From Nannochloropsis oceanica (taxonomy: Eukaryota; Sar; Eustigmatophyceae; Eustigmatales; Monodopsidaceae): a DNA stretch of 64,000 nt. The notes under the pieces are model-generated. The model made no database searches and was not told where the DNA came from. It worked only from the letters and a program-made list of their open reading frames with translations. The number at the start of each line of letters is the position of its first letter. The stretch's first letter is position 1. The translations under genes were made by a program, and so were the position numbers. This document shows positions 36,336 to 47,446 of this stretch, piece after piece. The stretch covers positions 761,001-825,000 of the forward strand of contig CP038128.1 of the NCBI GenBank assembly GCA_004519485.1, given 5' to 3'.

Positions 36336-37365
36336 TCATGATTTCTTCACCACACGGCTTCCACCTCCTCCATCTATAAACAGAAACTGCAACAACGTAG
36401 TTTGCTTGCTCTTTTTCTCCCGTGTGGCACCGCCCTGTGGCTGCTGCTGCTGCCATTTTGTTTTATGCGTGGGTTGGGAGGGTAGTGATGGTTGTTGCTG
36501 CTGCTGGCTGGGTACGGGTGTCGCTGCATGAGACCTTGCCGAAAAGGAGGAAAAGGAAGAGGATGAGGAGGAAGAGGAGGAAGGAGCAGACGATACAGTC
36601 GTAGTACTGTCTGGAGTCGGAGGAGGGGCTCTGACTGCCGGTGGAAGAAAAGAGGAGGAAGAGACGGAAGATGGGACAAAGGCAGCGACTGATATTTGCG
36701 GCTCTATCTGGGGTGATATTTGCTGTAGAATAGGTACCGTTGGCCAGGATGCTTCCTTAACTCTTGTTGTGGTTGTGGTTGTGGTTGCTGCGGCTGCTGC
36801 GGCTGCTGCGGCTGCTGTTGCTGCTGACGTGGACAGTATCCTCTTGGCAGCGGCGACGGGCTTTGCCTGCACTATACGAGGGGCCGGGGGGAAGACCACG
36901 ACCGGAGCAGAATCTCCTGCTGCTGCTGCTGGTGCCATGCCCACCACCGCCGATGGTGGTTCTGCTACTGGTGCTGCAGGTGCTACTGTTGCTGCTGCTA
37001 CACAGTGACCTTCCTCCTTGGACCCCGCTCCCTCCTCCCTCCCTCTTCCTCCACCACCCTCTTCGCCGCTCGAGTACTCGTCAATATTATCATCGGGCAA
37101 TTCCACAGCCGTAACCCCCACTTCGAAAGTATTCTTGCCTGCTCGTCGTCGCTTCACCCCTCCTCCTCCTCCTCCTCCTCCTCCTCCTCCTCCTCCTCCT
37201 CCTCCTCCTCCTCCTCCTCCTCCTCCTCCTCCTTCTCCTTCTCCTTCGGCCCCCAGCCCTTTCCCCCTTTTCTCAGTACCGATGGCCACTCCGCGAGCCG
37301 CCGGTGGAGACATGAGATTTGAAGATGGATTGGTTTTGCCACTGCTGCTGCTGGTGGTGGTGCCT

Positions 37366-37398
<33 letters not shown>

Positions 37399-39554
37399 GG
37401 TTGCTTCATCATTGCTTGCCTTACTTCCGCAGCGCTCTGCAGCACCAAGGGCGGGGGGGCAGCCCCCTCCCCTGCACTTCCTGCGGTATTTTTGGAGACT
37501 GAATGCTGTTGGGAGTATTGCTGGAGCTGAGAGGACGACGAAGATTGATTTTCCTGATTGTTTGTCTTCCTCTTCCTCCTCGTCGTGATGATGGTCATTG
37601 ATCCTTTAGTTGCTTGAACTTTCTTCCCTCTCTTCTTCGCCTTAGTAGGACATACAGCAACAAACGCTTCTGCTTCGCCGTCTTTATTCTTTCCCCCTGG
37701 TCCTGCCTCCCCTTCACCATCGTCCCGTACAGCTCCAATCGTCTCCTCCTCCTCCTCCCCATCCGTCGCCGAAGTAGAGCTACACAGGCCGCCCGCCTCA
37801 ATAGCATTTACCGCCGTCCCAGAACCGATCCCCTCGATTCCATTGATACAGGTGGTGATACTGCTACTGCTACCGCTACTTGTGACAACAAACCATGGAT
37901 GCCTCAACGCCTGATCGACCTTCAGACGCGTACTGGGTGATGCAGTCATAAGCTTCCGCACCAGGTCCTTTGCCTGCCCACTGACCCCCTCCCACTCCGG
38001 CCCCTCAAATGTGTACGTGGCCGTCCGAATCTGCTCAAACAAAGAAGTATCATCGAAAGGTGGCGTCCCGCTCAACGCTATATATAGAATAACGCCCAGG
38101 CTCCACATGTCCGCCTCCCTCCCATATCTCCCCGTGCCTAGGGTCGTGTTCCGCCTCTTCAACACCTCCGGCGCAAAATACTGCGGTGTCCCACAAAATG
38201 TCTTCAAACCCTCGCTTGTCGTTCGCTTGGCCAAGCCAAAATCAGTCAGCTTGACATCGACATCTGACTCCTTGTGGACCAACAAGATGTTTTCGGGCTT
38301 CAGGTCACGATGGACTATGTTCCGTGCGTGAAGGTACTGAACAGCCTGGAGGACGTGCCGCATCAGCTCTCGAGCCGCTGATTCCGTGTACCGTCCCCGG
38401 TCAATGATCCGATCAAACAAATCTCCCCCCCGCACCAATTCCATCACCAAGTACAAAACATCTTCCGTCTGAAAAATGTCTTGCAGCCGGACCACATGCG
38501 GGTGGGCAATAGTCCTCAGAACCTCCGCTTCTTGCACCAACTCCGTAGGACTCAACCCGGGGGTCAAACCAAACTTCCTCGTTTCTATCACCTTCACCGC
38601 CCACGATTCCCCCGTTTTGCGGTGCAGCGCCACATGGACACGGCCGCATGTCCCCCTCCCAACCTCTTCGCGAATGTCATAAAAATCCTCGATCCGCCTC
38701 GCACCATTTCCTCCGAACAAACCAAATTTTCTCCCTCCCATCCCTGCCCCCCCTGCCGATGTCTGCCCCCGCAAGGTCACGGCTGCAGCAGCTGTCGAGG
38801 AGGAGGAGGAAGAGGAGGGCTGGAAGGAGGACATGCCTCCACCTGCAGCAGGGGCAGCGGCAGTGACGACCGATGGGGCAAAAGCAGTGGCCAAAGAGGA
38901 GGGAGAATTTTCGCCACCCACACCACTGCTGAGAGGACGACGGACCTGAGGCTGATGGGGTTCCATAGGGATAAAGACGTAGGAGGCTGCCTCATAATCT
39001 TGATCGTCTCTCGCCTTGACTAGACACAATTCATCCCCCGAATTCAGCAACCGACGTTGGCTCTTGGCGAGACGCACACGACGGTTCACAAACGTTCCGT
39101 TTGAGCTCGAATCTTCCACGTAAACCTTAAACGTGATCCTTCCCCCCGGCTCCCGATTCTCTTGGCAATAAATCCGGCAATGCTGGGAAGAGATGCGCGC
39201 ATCTTCCAATCGAATGTCACAAGAGTGGCCCCTCCCCAATATGTAGGTGTTGATTTGCCCGTTCGATGTTTCCGCTGGCCGTGGAAAGAGCTTGATGTGC
39301 GCGGCACCACGTTTCAACGGCAGCAGGCGACCCCAGGGCTCGGGGGGGCGCTCCTTGGCTGCAGCATTGCCATAGCTGCTGCTGCTTGCCTCTTGCTGAC
39401 TGAGCTGACTCGCCTCTCCCATCAACGTTTTTTCCTCGTACGATTCGAGAAAGTCGTCTTCCACCTGCGTAGGGCCACGACTGGAGAAGCTTTCGCTGTC
39501 GCCCTCGCCATCCCCGCCGCCTTTCCCCGCGCTGCGAGGCGACCACAGCATCAT
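36336..39554 (-). CDS. FHA-domain Ser/Thr kinase, CHK2/RAD53-like
   Basis: This probable DNA-damage checkpoint kinase is one uninterrupted frame of 1,072 codons. The FHA domain (residues about 75-190) carries YILGRGHSCDIRL, ISSQHCRIY and EDSSSNGTFVNRR, the phosphothreonine-binding set. The kinase domain (about 290-560) has the Gly loop GRGTCGRVHVAL, Lys in WAVKVIE, catalytic VHRDLKPENILL, TDFGLAKRT and TFCGTPQYFAPEV. The C-terminal half (about 500 residues) is low complexity, with Gln, Ser, Ala and Thr runs and an almost pure run of about 30 Gly from a CCT/GGA repeat. The extreme C-terminus carries KQTTLLQFLF, close to a PCNA-binding box. Domain order matches CHK2 and RAD53; a single FHA domain argues for CHK2. 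Confidence 0.93.
37159..37232. repeat. (TCC/GGA)n trinucleotide repeat inside kinase gene
   Basis: About 25 uninterrupted triplets encode the polyglycine run of the FHA kinase on the minus strand. It is probably length-variable and hard to sequence. Confidence 0.95.
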
Positions 39555-40186
39555 ACGTTCGTTGACAGTAATTTTGTGTGGGCGGACTGAGCAAAATTTC
39601 TGGGCTCAGGGCCGGAGAGGTGGGTGTGCACCGCGCAGGCGATGCGGTGACTGGCGGAAAGGTCGGACGGTGTGCGTACACGCAAAGTGGTCGAATCGGG
39701 TAGAAGCCCAGAGCAGCGGAGGAGGGAGGCAAAGCGAAGCACAGGGCCCGCGCTTGCTGGGCAGCTTTGGTTGAGCCTGCCTGGCAGAGGGTGGAGGAAA
39801 AAACAGGAGAGGGGTGGGCGTCTTGCTTGTACGCGTGAGGTGTGTGTGTATGGTTGCGGTTGAAATTAAAAAGAACGGCGTGATATACAGAAAGAAGAAT
39901 GCTTTCATCTCGCCAACAGCACACTACAGGGAGCGAGAAGATGCAGCGGCATCTAGGGGCAGCCAGCCACGCTGCGGATCTCCGTCCCAAGCAAATGGCT
40001 GTGGGTCCAGGGCAGCCCTAACATGACGCACCTCTTAATTATCCCTCTAAACTGACAATCACCCTGACAACAGCTGATCCCTCCGAATCCTCCCCCACCA
40101 CTACCGAGCAGGCCTCCCCAACTGAGTTGCGCTGCCTTACTGTACACCCTGGCTCTCCCTCCCCAGAGGATGGCTGAGGGTTACGG
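39555..40186. promoter_or_regulatory. Shared 5' region of kinase (-) and BT1-family transporter (+)
   Basis: These 632 bp lie between divergent genes. The kinase frame continues open upstream without an ATG. No other gene is visible, and no promoter motif was assigned. Confidence 0.4.
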
Positions 40187-42254
40187 ATGGCATGGACAAG
40201 ATGTATCACTAAATCATTCGCTTTCGTTCACAAACACATGGTTGCAGGCGAAATGGGGGTCAAGAAAGAGCTAGCACTCTCCCCCCCGGTCTCCCCAGCA
40301 GCACCCTCACCCTCTATCGTCTTGCCACATCATCTGCACCACACGACACCTGGACCGAAGGGTCATGCCTACAAGGAGATTACGGACGAACCGATCGATG
40401 AGGAGGAATTCTGGACGAACATGGGCAAGGTGAGTGTTTCGGTGGGTGCGAGGGGGGATATTCCGTGTACGTCTCCTCGAGAGCTGTGAAGGGGTTCTGG
40501 GTCGGGAGAGTAAAATACGAAGAACGCAAATGGTTGATGGACAGTCAGATTTTCTCAATCATATCGTATGAGTCTACCAGCCTTCTCCTTCCAACCTCTT
40601 CTCTCCCGTTCCCTCGACACTTGAACAGCTTCACAATATCGGCCTCTGCCTCGTCTATGCCCTCGTCGGCTTTGTCCCCAGCTTCGTTTCCACGCCTCTC
40701 TCCGTCTACCTAGTCCACACCCTCAACGCACATCCCGTCATCCAAAATCAAATCAGCATCTGCATGTCCCTTCCTTGGGCATTAAAAATCTTCTTAGGCT
40801 TCACGAGTGATGCACTGCCCCTATGCGGGGAGCGGCGACGACCTTACATCTTTCTAGGAACCTTGTCATGGGCTGGTTTCTTTCTCTATTTAAGCTATGT
40901 TGGAAATCCTTCCGGACCGATACTGGGCCTTTGTTTGTGTCTTTCTACGGTGGGTATGGTGTTGTGTGATACAATTTCGGACGCGATGATCGTGGAAAGG
41001 TCGACGATGGAATGCGAAGAGGACCACGGACACTTGCAGTCATTGGTGTATGCTGTGAGGTTCGGCGCGGCGGTGGTCGGTGCTGTGTTAGGAGGTTTAG
41101 TTTACAATGAGTGGAGTTTTCGCATGACTTTTGCGGAGATTATGTGTCTGGCGGGGGCACTGCCTTTGGTGTTGCTGCTGCCTTCCTTGGGTTTTGTGAA
41201 GGACATGCGTCGTCCACGCTCGTCTTCTGTTGTGGTTGCCGCTGCGGGAGATGGGGCTATTGTTAGTGTGGGGGAAGGCGTGGAGGAGATAGAGGGGCAC
41301 CCGCCTGTGTCGCAGCAGTTGAGGCAGATCTGGGATACGGTAACGTTGCGTGTGGTTTTCCAACCGATGGCCTTTGTCTTCATGTATAACCTGTTTCAAG
41401 TGCCGAATGTGAGCTGGAACTCATTTTTGCAATTGACCCTGGGGTTTACCCCTCTGATGTTGGGGGCCTTGAGCTTTGGGGGGCGCCTGATGACGTTCGT
41501 CGGGATCCTGATTTATAAGCGGTATTTCCTGCGGTCGAGCTGGAGGGCGGTGTATGTGTTCTCGACAGTCTTGTTAGCTTTGTTGAGCGTCTTGCAATTG
41601 TTGTTGATCTTCCAGATAAATACATATTTTGGAATCAGCAATTTTTTGTTCTCGCTGGGAGATGACGTGATGAGTGCTTTTATTACGGGTGCGTCGGGGG
41701 GAGGAAAAAGAGAAAGGGAGGGAGGGAGGAACGTGAAGGCTCTATGTGGCAAGTTTAGAGCTTCCATTATTTACACCGCATAATTTTTACCTTCTGCCAT
41801 TTCTCACCTTCTGTACCTTTCCTCTTCCCCACTTTTCCTCACAGGCATGCAATTCCTCCCCCTAACCATCGTGTACATGAAGCTGTGCCCGGGCGGAAGC
41901 GAAGGAGCCACCTACTCAATGCTGACAACTTTCAGTAATCTCGCCCTTATTCTTGGCAACTCCGTCGGCTCGCTTTTCTCCCTTATCTGGGATGTCAGCA
42001 ATGGCGCGATGCGGCGAAGCGATCTTTCGGGTCTGTGGAAGTTGACGGTGCTGACCTCCTGCCTTTCCCCCTTGCCGTTGGTTCTCCTCTTCTTGCTTCC
42101 CTCGGACAGGGAGCAAGAGAAGCAGATGCGGAGCCGCGCGGGGGCAAGCAAGTGGGCAGGGATGCTTTTTCTTGCTACGCTTGCGGGGAGTTTGGCTTGG
42201 ATAATCGGACAAGGGATTTACGTCCTTTGCAATCAGAATCTGAACCGCGGCTAG
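40187..42254 (+). CDS. Folate-biopterin transporter (BT1) family membrane protein
   Basis: This is a major-facilitator-type carrier of the BT1/FBT family; substrate is folate or a pterin by family only. Three phase-consistent exons (40187-40429, 40629-41688, 41845-42254) give 570 residues. After about 80 soluble residues (ending DEEEFWTNMGK) there are about 12 hydrophobic helices. Family features are LPWALKIFLGFTSDALPLCG followed by ERRRPYIFLG, and CDTISDAMIVERS in the third to fourth helix region. A charged loop with VKDMRRPRSSS lies mid-protein. The first ATG is 40187; an alternative at 40238 would remove 17 residues. BT1 homologues occur in plastid envelopes and plasma membranes. I see no clear plastid leader here. 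Confidence 0.86.
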
Positions 42255-42580
42255 TCATATTAGAATCAGAGAAATAGCATGCACTCAGCGGGAGTGCCAG
42301 TGGCAGCGCTCAGTGGTCACTGGCTTACTCAGATTTGGGTGGTGATGTCGTACTACTCGTGAGAAGGGAGGCAAGGGCAACATCACCTCAATTCCCACAC
42401 TTAAGAATGGCTGGCAACTCCGCCCTCCGGTGTGTTGAGGATCCTACCCTTCGACCGACCCCCTCTCCCTCATTTTCTCCCTTCTCCCTTGTTCATATTT
42501 AGTCAATAACAAGAAATGTGAGGGAGTGAAACCAATAGACTCTGGCGGCAAACACAGACACTGACAATTTTGATGAGTAA

Positions 42581-42622
42581 TGATGAGGTTCCCATTTTTG
42601 ATAATGAGGTTTCCATTTTTGA
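42581..42622. repeat. 21-bp tandem duplication upstream of longin gene
   Basis: Two adjacent 21-base copies (tRatgaggttYccatttttga) differ at two bases. Confidence 0.9.
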
Positions 42623-42770
42623 CCCGAATGCGGCAGCAAATAAGCAGCCTATCCTTGTGCAAACAAAGCAACGAAACATAATCCTCCAAAAGCAAAAGAA
42701 GAAGGAGAAAAAGTAGGATGTAAAGAAAAATGGAAAAGTGAAGCCATCTTCTCAAGAAGACGAGGAACAC

Positions 42771-42834
42771 CCAAATGCTGTTCTGCGTCACGCAGTGGCC
42801 GTCCAAATGCTGGTCTACGTCACGCAATGGCCGT
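42771..42834. repeat. 32-bp tandem duplication with bZIP-like core
   Basis: Two adjacent 32-base copies differ at three positions. Each contains a CGTCACGC segment, and the second contains tACGTCA, a bZIP/CRE-type core. The array ends 108 bp before the next start codon. Confidence 0.9.
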
Positions 42835-42942
42835 CCTGTCAGACTTATTTCGAATTAATATTCGTTTTCTCACAGTCTTGCCTTCCCTACCTTCCCTCCT
42901 CTCCCACTTTTCTCATCCCAGTCACAGCACAGCACATGCCCC

Positions 42943-43573
42943 ATGCCCGTGCACTCAATCTATATTCTCAACGCCCAAGACAAAGTCCTCTTCCGTAAGC
43001 ACCTAGACGCTGAATGGCGGCTGATAAGTCACATCGACGACCGCCTCCAATGGGAGCGGGTACTCTACCGAAACACACGCAATAAATCACCTGCATTGCC
43101 CGGCGCGTCTCAATTCTTTCAAGAAAGGGAAATAAACGTCGTCTATCAAGGGTTCTACGACGTTGTCGTTTTTCTGGCCGGCACGGATGAGTGTGACGAG
43201 ATGACATGTACGTACTGCGAAGGAAAGGATTGCGATTTTCCTTCCTGCGTCATTGTCTTTCATAAGGCACAGAAGCCTTCCAATTGTTTTCATAAAAATC
43301 CAATCTACTTAACTTTCGCGACACACACACACTTACGCACACACAGTGACGGACCTACTTGTCGTGGTGCAAGAACTTCTCTGTTTGGCATGTGGGGGCA
43401 AAAAAAAAATAAGCGCCGCTAATGCTAGCGTTGAATCCGAGTTTCTTCATAAAGATGGTGGAGCATTTGCCAAATTTTCTATTTATGTAGACCATATGAT
43501 GCCACATGGTTTCGTGGCCTCGACAAACGTTGATCTCATTGACAAGCTGGCCAAGGGAAAACCAGTGGTATAA
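42943..43573 (+). CDS. Longin-fold small coat subunit (adaptor sigma / zeta-COP / TSET type)
   Basis: Two exons (42943-43207, 43347-43573) join in phase to give 163 residues, the size of small subunits of adaptor and coatomer complexes. MPVHSIYILNAQDKVLFRKH resembles the first longin strands, and INVVYQGFYDVVVFLAGTDE resembles the central strands of sigma and zeta subunits. A helix (LTDLLVVVQELLCLACGG) and a final block (FAKFSIYVDHMMPHGFVAST) follow, matching the position of the usual VDE...GG..E segment but with poor identity. The family is therefore a longin-type coat subunit, while the complex is open: zeta-COP, AP sigma or the TSET small subunit. It would act on vesicle formation at Golgi, endosome or plasma membrane. 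Confidence 0.6.
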
Positions 43574-44090
43574 TTTCAGAGTATTGAAAAGAAGGAAGAA
43601 ACCTGTATAGTTGCATAACCAAAGCCCAAGAGATTTCTAGAACATACATGTTCAAACGTGATATTTATTCTTTCCTACTTGATGCATTTTGGGGGGGCAA
43701 GGGGACGATGCTTATCAGGGAGTGAGCCTGAGTTTGCTACCACTAGCTTGGCGTCCTGGGGTACACATTGAAACCAGACGAAGGTGGAGGCTATGAGAAA
43801 GCCTCCCATAAACGTTTTTTCTTTCCATCTATTATAGCAGCTGGTTCCCGTAGGAAGCAGGTAAAATCACATGCCTGCCATTTATCATCCACGCGCCTCT
43901 CATGTCGCCATGTCCTGATCCTGGCGGCCTACCGGGTCAAAACATGCAATTCAAGAGATACCGCGCAAGCGGAGCCGACTCAATGGTTTCCACTTTTGAC
44001 CTTATCTACACATCATTTCTAGCAAAATGGTTGATTCAATCATATAATCATATGAATGATATGTAGACCATCTTGATCTAGCATATTTCC
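43574..44090. other. Convergent 3' intergenic region
   Basis: This AT-rich spacer lies between the longin gene and the type II membrane protein gene. A short open frame at 43768-44022 has no recognisable content. Confidence 0.7.
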
Positions 44091-45638
44091 TTAACTCGTC
44101 ACATCCGGGGCTTGGTACCGCACAAACGATTCACAATAATGATGCGACAGCTTCGTCACATCAGTTTCCTCAATTGTAAACCGGAAATCATATCCAGCCA
44201 TCACATAAAGCTCTATAAAAATTCTTTCACCATCCTTCCCCATGTCGTGGTTTATACACTCAGGACATCTCGACATCATATGTGGCATATCCAAACTTGC
44301 GTTGCACTCCTTCACCATCCTCGCCAACCGCTGTCTTCTTGCTTCCAATACAGCTTGTCCCCGCTCCGTGTACATCTCGCTGTCCTTCACTTCCCCCCGA
44401 CCAAGCAAATAATCAGTGTATCGACGCACTGGTAGGTCGGACGCCATCAAATGTGGGCTCGCCAACACAAAAACCACCTCCAAAGGATTTATTGGCAGAC
44501 CATCATTCAGCAGCGGAATGCTCGGGTCATCCCCTGCCATGCAAGGCACCTCTATCTCCCTCAAACGTGTCAGATTTAAGCCTTGATACCGGAGCATAAG
44601 ACAATCCACACCATACCCCGCCCCCACCACTGCACGGGTCGCTCCCAGCTCGTGCCGCTCCCTCGCCGTCTCCATGTCCATCGCACACTCCAGTACGCCT
44701 TGTTCCAAAATTAGCTGTAGTCCTATCCTGTCTGTGGCCCACACAGGTGCCTGAACGTGGAGCTCTGCCTCGCAACTGACAGACCTCCCCACCAGCTTTA
44801 TCTCGTCGCTTAGTCGATCAGTGAACACACTCGTCCAAGGCTTGGTTGGCTGGGGGGCGGTAAAGCGATTTTGATGCGTTCTTCGTGGACGGGGACGATG
44901 CATGTAGCGTGGTAGGAAAGGACCTCGCACCGATGAATCCACAAAGACAAAGTGCGCGTAGCGGGACAAGAGCCCCTCTCTTGTCAACGGCAGGCCTGCA
45001 ACTGTCTCGTTGCCGACGCCGCTACTGCTGTCAGAATTATTATAATTGCTGCTACTTAGCATATCTTGAAGGCCGCTGCACCCTAAGCAATCTTGCGGCC
45101 GTTCCAGGACGCGGACGTTGACAGCAGGAGGGATTACAACGGGCGGCCCCGTCACTTCTTTCTCTCTGCCCTCAATGCTTTTCAAACCCAGCGGAGCAGC
45201 CGGAGCAGGTGGAACCAGGAAAAGATAGTCCACGAAGTGCTCCGACTCTCCCCCTACGCCGACCTTAAGAAAGAAATCCACGTTTTCGCCGTGCAAGTTG
45301 TCGAGCGACGATGAAGAGTGATGCACGTTGTAAATGACCAGCGTCTTCTCCCCCAAAGAAGGCAATGCCGCGGCCCTTGCGGCGTCGTCCGAGCGACCAA
45401 CCTTCCCAGTATTGATTGGTACGCTACCTTCCCACCATTGGTTCCACACACTTCGAGACTGGAGGACCCGCAAATCTCTAGACATCGTTGGCACTGCCTC
45501 TGAGACCCCTTCCCATTTCTCCAGCAGACCGTAATCCCAGCAAAGCAAGCCCACGCTTAAAAGGAAACACATTATGCCCGCAAACCGAGGCAGACGCTCG
45601 GATTGCTGCTGGTGCTGAAAGGGGTCGGGGAGTGTCAT
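44091..45638 (-). CDS. Uncharacterised type II membrane protein, probable Golgi enzyme
   Basis: One exon of 515 codons starts at ATG 45638. A short cytoplasmic N-terminus is followed by one membrane helix (FAGIMCFLLSVGLLCWDYGL, residues about 19-38), giving the layout of Golgi glycosyltransferases. The lumenal part opens with a Rossmann-like strand (KTLVIYNVHHSSSS) and then has DFFLKVGVGG and YAHFVFVDSSVRGPFLPRYM. The FxFVxSSVRGPFLP pattern recurs in uncharacterised proteins of fungi, plants and bacteria that I cannot name securely. Further on lie VFTDRLSDEIKLVGRSVSCE and HVQAPVWATDR, then several Cys (CPEC, YCESF). I infer a sugar-transfer or sugar-modifying enzyme; no activity is demonstrated. 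It is divergent from MMAA. Confidence 0.72.
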   Translation of the reverse strand: MTLPDPFQHQQQSERLPRFAGIMCFLLSVGLLCWDYGLLEKWEGVSEAVPTMSRDLRVLQSRSVWNQWWEGSVPINTGKVGRSDDAARAAALPSLGEKTLVIYNVHHSSSSLDNLHGENVDFFLKVGVGGESEHFVDYLFLVPPAPAAPLGLKSIEGREKEVTGPPVVIPPAVNVRVLERPQDCLGCSGLQDMLSSSNYNNSDSSSGVGNETVAGLPLTREGLLSRYAHFVFVDSSVRGPFLPRYMHRPRPRRTHQNRFTAPQPTKPWTSVFTDRLSDEIKLVGRSVSCEAELHVQAPVWATDRIGLQLILEQGVLECAMDMETARERHELGATRAVVGAGYGVDCLMLRYQGLNLTRLREIEVPCMAGDDPSIPLLNDGLPINPLEVVFVLASPHLMASDLPVRRYTDYLLGRGEVKDSEMYTERGQAVLEARRQRLARMVKECNASLDMPHMMSRCPECINHDMGKDGERIFIELYVMAGYDFRFTIEETDVTKLSHHYCESFVRYQAPDVTS

Positions 45639-46079
45639 GCTGCTTGCTGTCTCGTCGGTCGTGTGGGGTGGCCCTAGGCAGGCTTCGTGCGGCGCTTCGT
45701 CGTGTGCTGCCGGGAGACGGGTCCGCGTTTTCCCTCCAGAGCACGGGCACCAGGCTTACGCCGTCCGCTGCTGTTGCCACCTTGTCCTCGTTGTCGTAGC
45801 TGTGCTATAGCTGTCGTAATAAGGGAAAGGATAGGGAGAGTCAGGGTGTGTCGTGTGACATCAGCTGAAGAAAGAAGCCACGACCTCCCCACCCCCCGTC
45901 CGTCTTCCTCCGCCCGTCTTAATGACCCATTCCAAACCAACGTGCCATTCCAGCCCCATTATGCCTACGCATACTTAATAACTTATTAAATCAAATTCAA
46001 CTTTTCGACAGGAAAATTGGCGCCGCCGAAACTTTAGGTGTGGGATTTGTCAACTCCCTACATTGTCATCGACCTAATC
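45639..46079. promoter_or_regulatory. Shared 5' region of type II protein (-) and MMAA (+)
   Basis: These 441 bp lie between divergent ATGs and hold no convincing gene. A TTATTAAATC AT-rich patch lies near 45980, about 95 bp before the MMAA start. Confidence 0.4.
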
Positions 46080-47446
46080 ATGCGGCGGCAGCTATGCTGC
46101 GCTGCTGCTGCTACTGCCGCAAGTACTCCCATCAAGCGACTATCCTTGTCGATGCGAGGTTGGATCATCAGTCCAGCCTGTACATTTTCCACCTCTGCCA
46201 TAAGCCCGCGGGTCCTTGGCCTGGCCGAAGGCGTGCTCAAGGGCGACCGTCTCTCGTTGAGCCGGGCCATAACGCTGATTGAGTCCTCCAAGGAAAGCCA
46301 TAGACAAGAGGCTGAGGCATTATTGGACCACGTCGTCCGCGAGCGCAGTCGAAAGGTCAAAACATATCGGCGGCCGAATTCGAATACTGCTATGGCATCT
46401 AGCAGCGACAGCAGAAGCAGCAGCAGCAGCAGCGGCAGCACCAGCGGCAGCCTCCGAAAGGGCACTCGCCCCCTGCGGATTGGCATCGCCGGCCCCCCAG
46501 GTGCCGGCAAGTCCACTTTTATTGAGTCCCTGGGCATGTATTTGCTGGATAGCAAGGGACTGGTGCGTCTACGGATGAGGGGGAAAGACAATAAATCTGG
46601 ATGCAGTAGAGGAGAGTAAAATGTACCACATTCGCCTCACTTCTCTCTCATTTCTTCTACCCCTATGACCACGCACAGCGCGTAGCCGTCATCGCGGTCG
46701 ATCCCTCTTCGTCTCGCAGCGGTGGTTCAATCTTGGGGGACAAGACACGGATGTACGAGCTGTCTAAGGACCCTCGGGCATTCGTACGTGCCTGCCCGAC
46801 CAGTGGGGTGCTTGGGGGGGTGGCACGCTATACGAATGACGTCGTGCTGCTATGCCAGGCGGCTGCTTTTGATGTTGTATTCATCGAGACGGTGGGGCTG
46901 GGACAATCGGAGATCATGATCGACCAGACCTCGGATATGCTGTTGCTGCTGGTGCCGCCCGGAGGGGGGGATGAGCTGCAGGGCGTTAAAAAGGGCATTA
47001 TGGAGGTGGCCGACGTGGTGGTGGTCAATAAGGCTGATGGCCACTTACTCACAGCTGCGCAGCACACAGCTGCTGAGTATAAACATGCCTTGTGTTTTCA
47101 GCGACGGAAATGGGAGCCGTGGACGCCGACTGTGACAATGTGTTCAGCTTTAAGAAGGGAGAAGATTGCGAAGGTCTGGGAGGAGGTTAGTCGGTGCAGT
47201 GACGTGTTGGACAAGACAGGGTTTTTGAGGTTGAAGAGGAGAGATCAAGGAAGGCATTGGATGTGGAGTAGTTTGGAAGATTTGCTCGTGAGGAAGGTGA
47301 GGGGGTCGGGGGCGGTGGAACGGAAGGCGGTAAGGATGGAGGAGGAGCTGGCGGATGGTACCTTGACGCCACGATCGGCGGCCGAGATGTTGTTGGTTGC
47401 CTTTTTAGAGGAGCAACGGACCACCGAAGTGGCGAGAAAGAAGTAG
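46080..47446 (+). CDS. MMAA: MMAA/MeaB methylmalonyl-CoA mutase chaperone GTPase
   Basis: This mitochondrial G3E-type GTPase loads and protects the adenosylcobalamin cofactor of methylmalonyl-CoA mutase. Two phase-0 exons (46080-46562, 46679-47446) give 416 residues, close to human MMAA. The N-terminus (MRRQLCCAAAATAASTPIKR) is Arg/Ala/Ser-rich and fits a mitochondrial transit peptide. Motifs are the P-loop GIAGPPGAGKSTFIE, the switch block DPSSSRSGGSILGDKTRM, FIETVGLGQSE with the G3 position, and VVNKADG for base recognition. A Ser-rich insert (about residues 100-120, AGC repeats) precedes the P-loop. Its presence implies a B12-dependent propionate/methylmalonyl pathway in this organism. Confidence 0.95.

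Larger units (their letters stand above)
42255..42942. other. Intergenic spacer with two tandem duplications
   Basis: This 688-bp spacer lies between two plus-strand genes. It contains a 21-bp and a 32-bp tandem duplication (separate entries) in the probable promoter of the longin gene. A pyrimidine tract ending in AG just before the next ATG suggests an intron in the 5' leader. No gene is visible. Confidence 0.65.
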
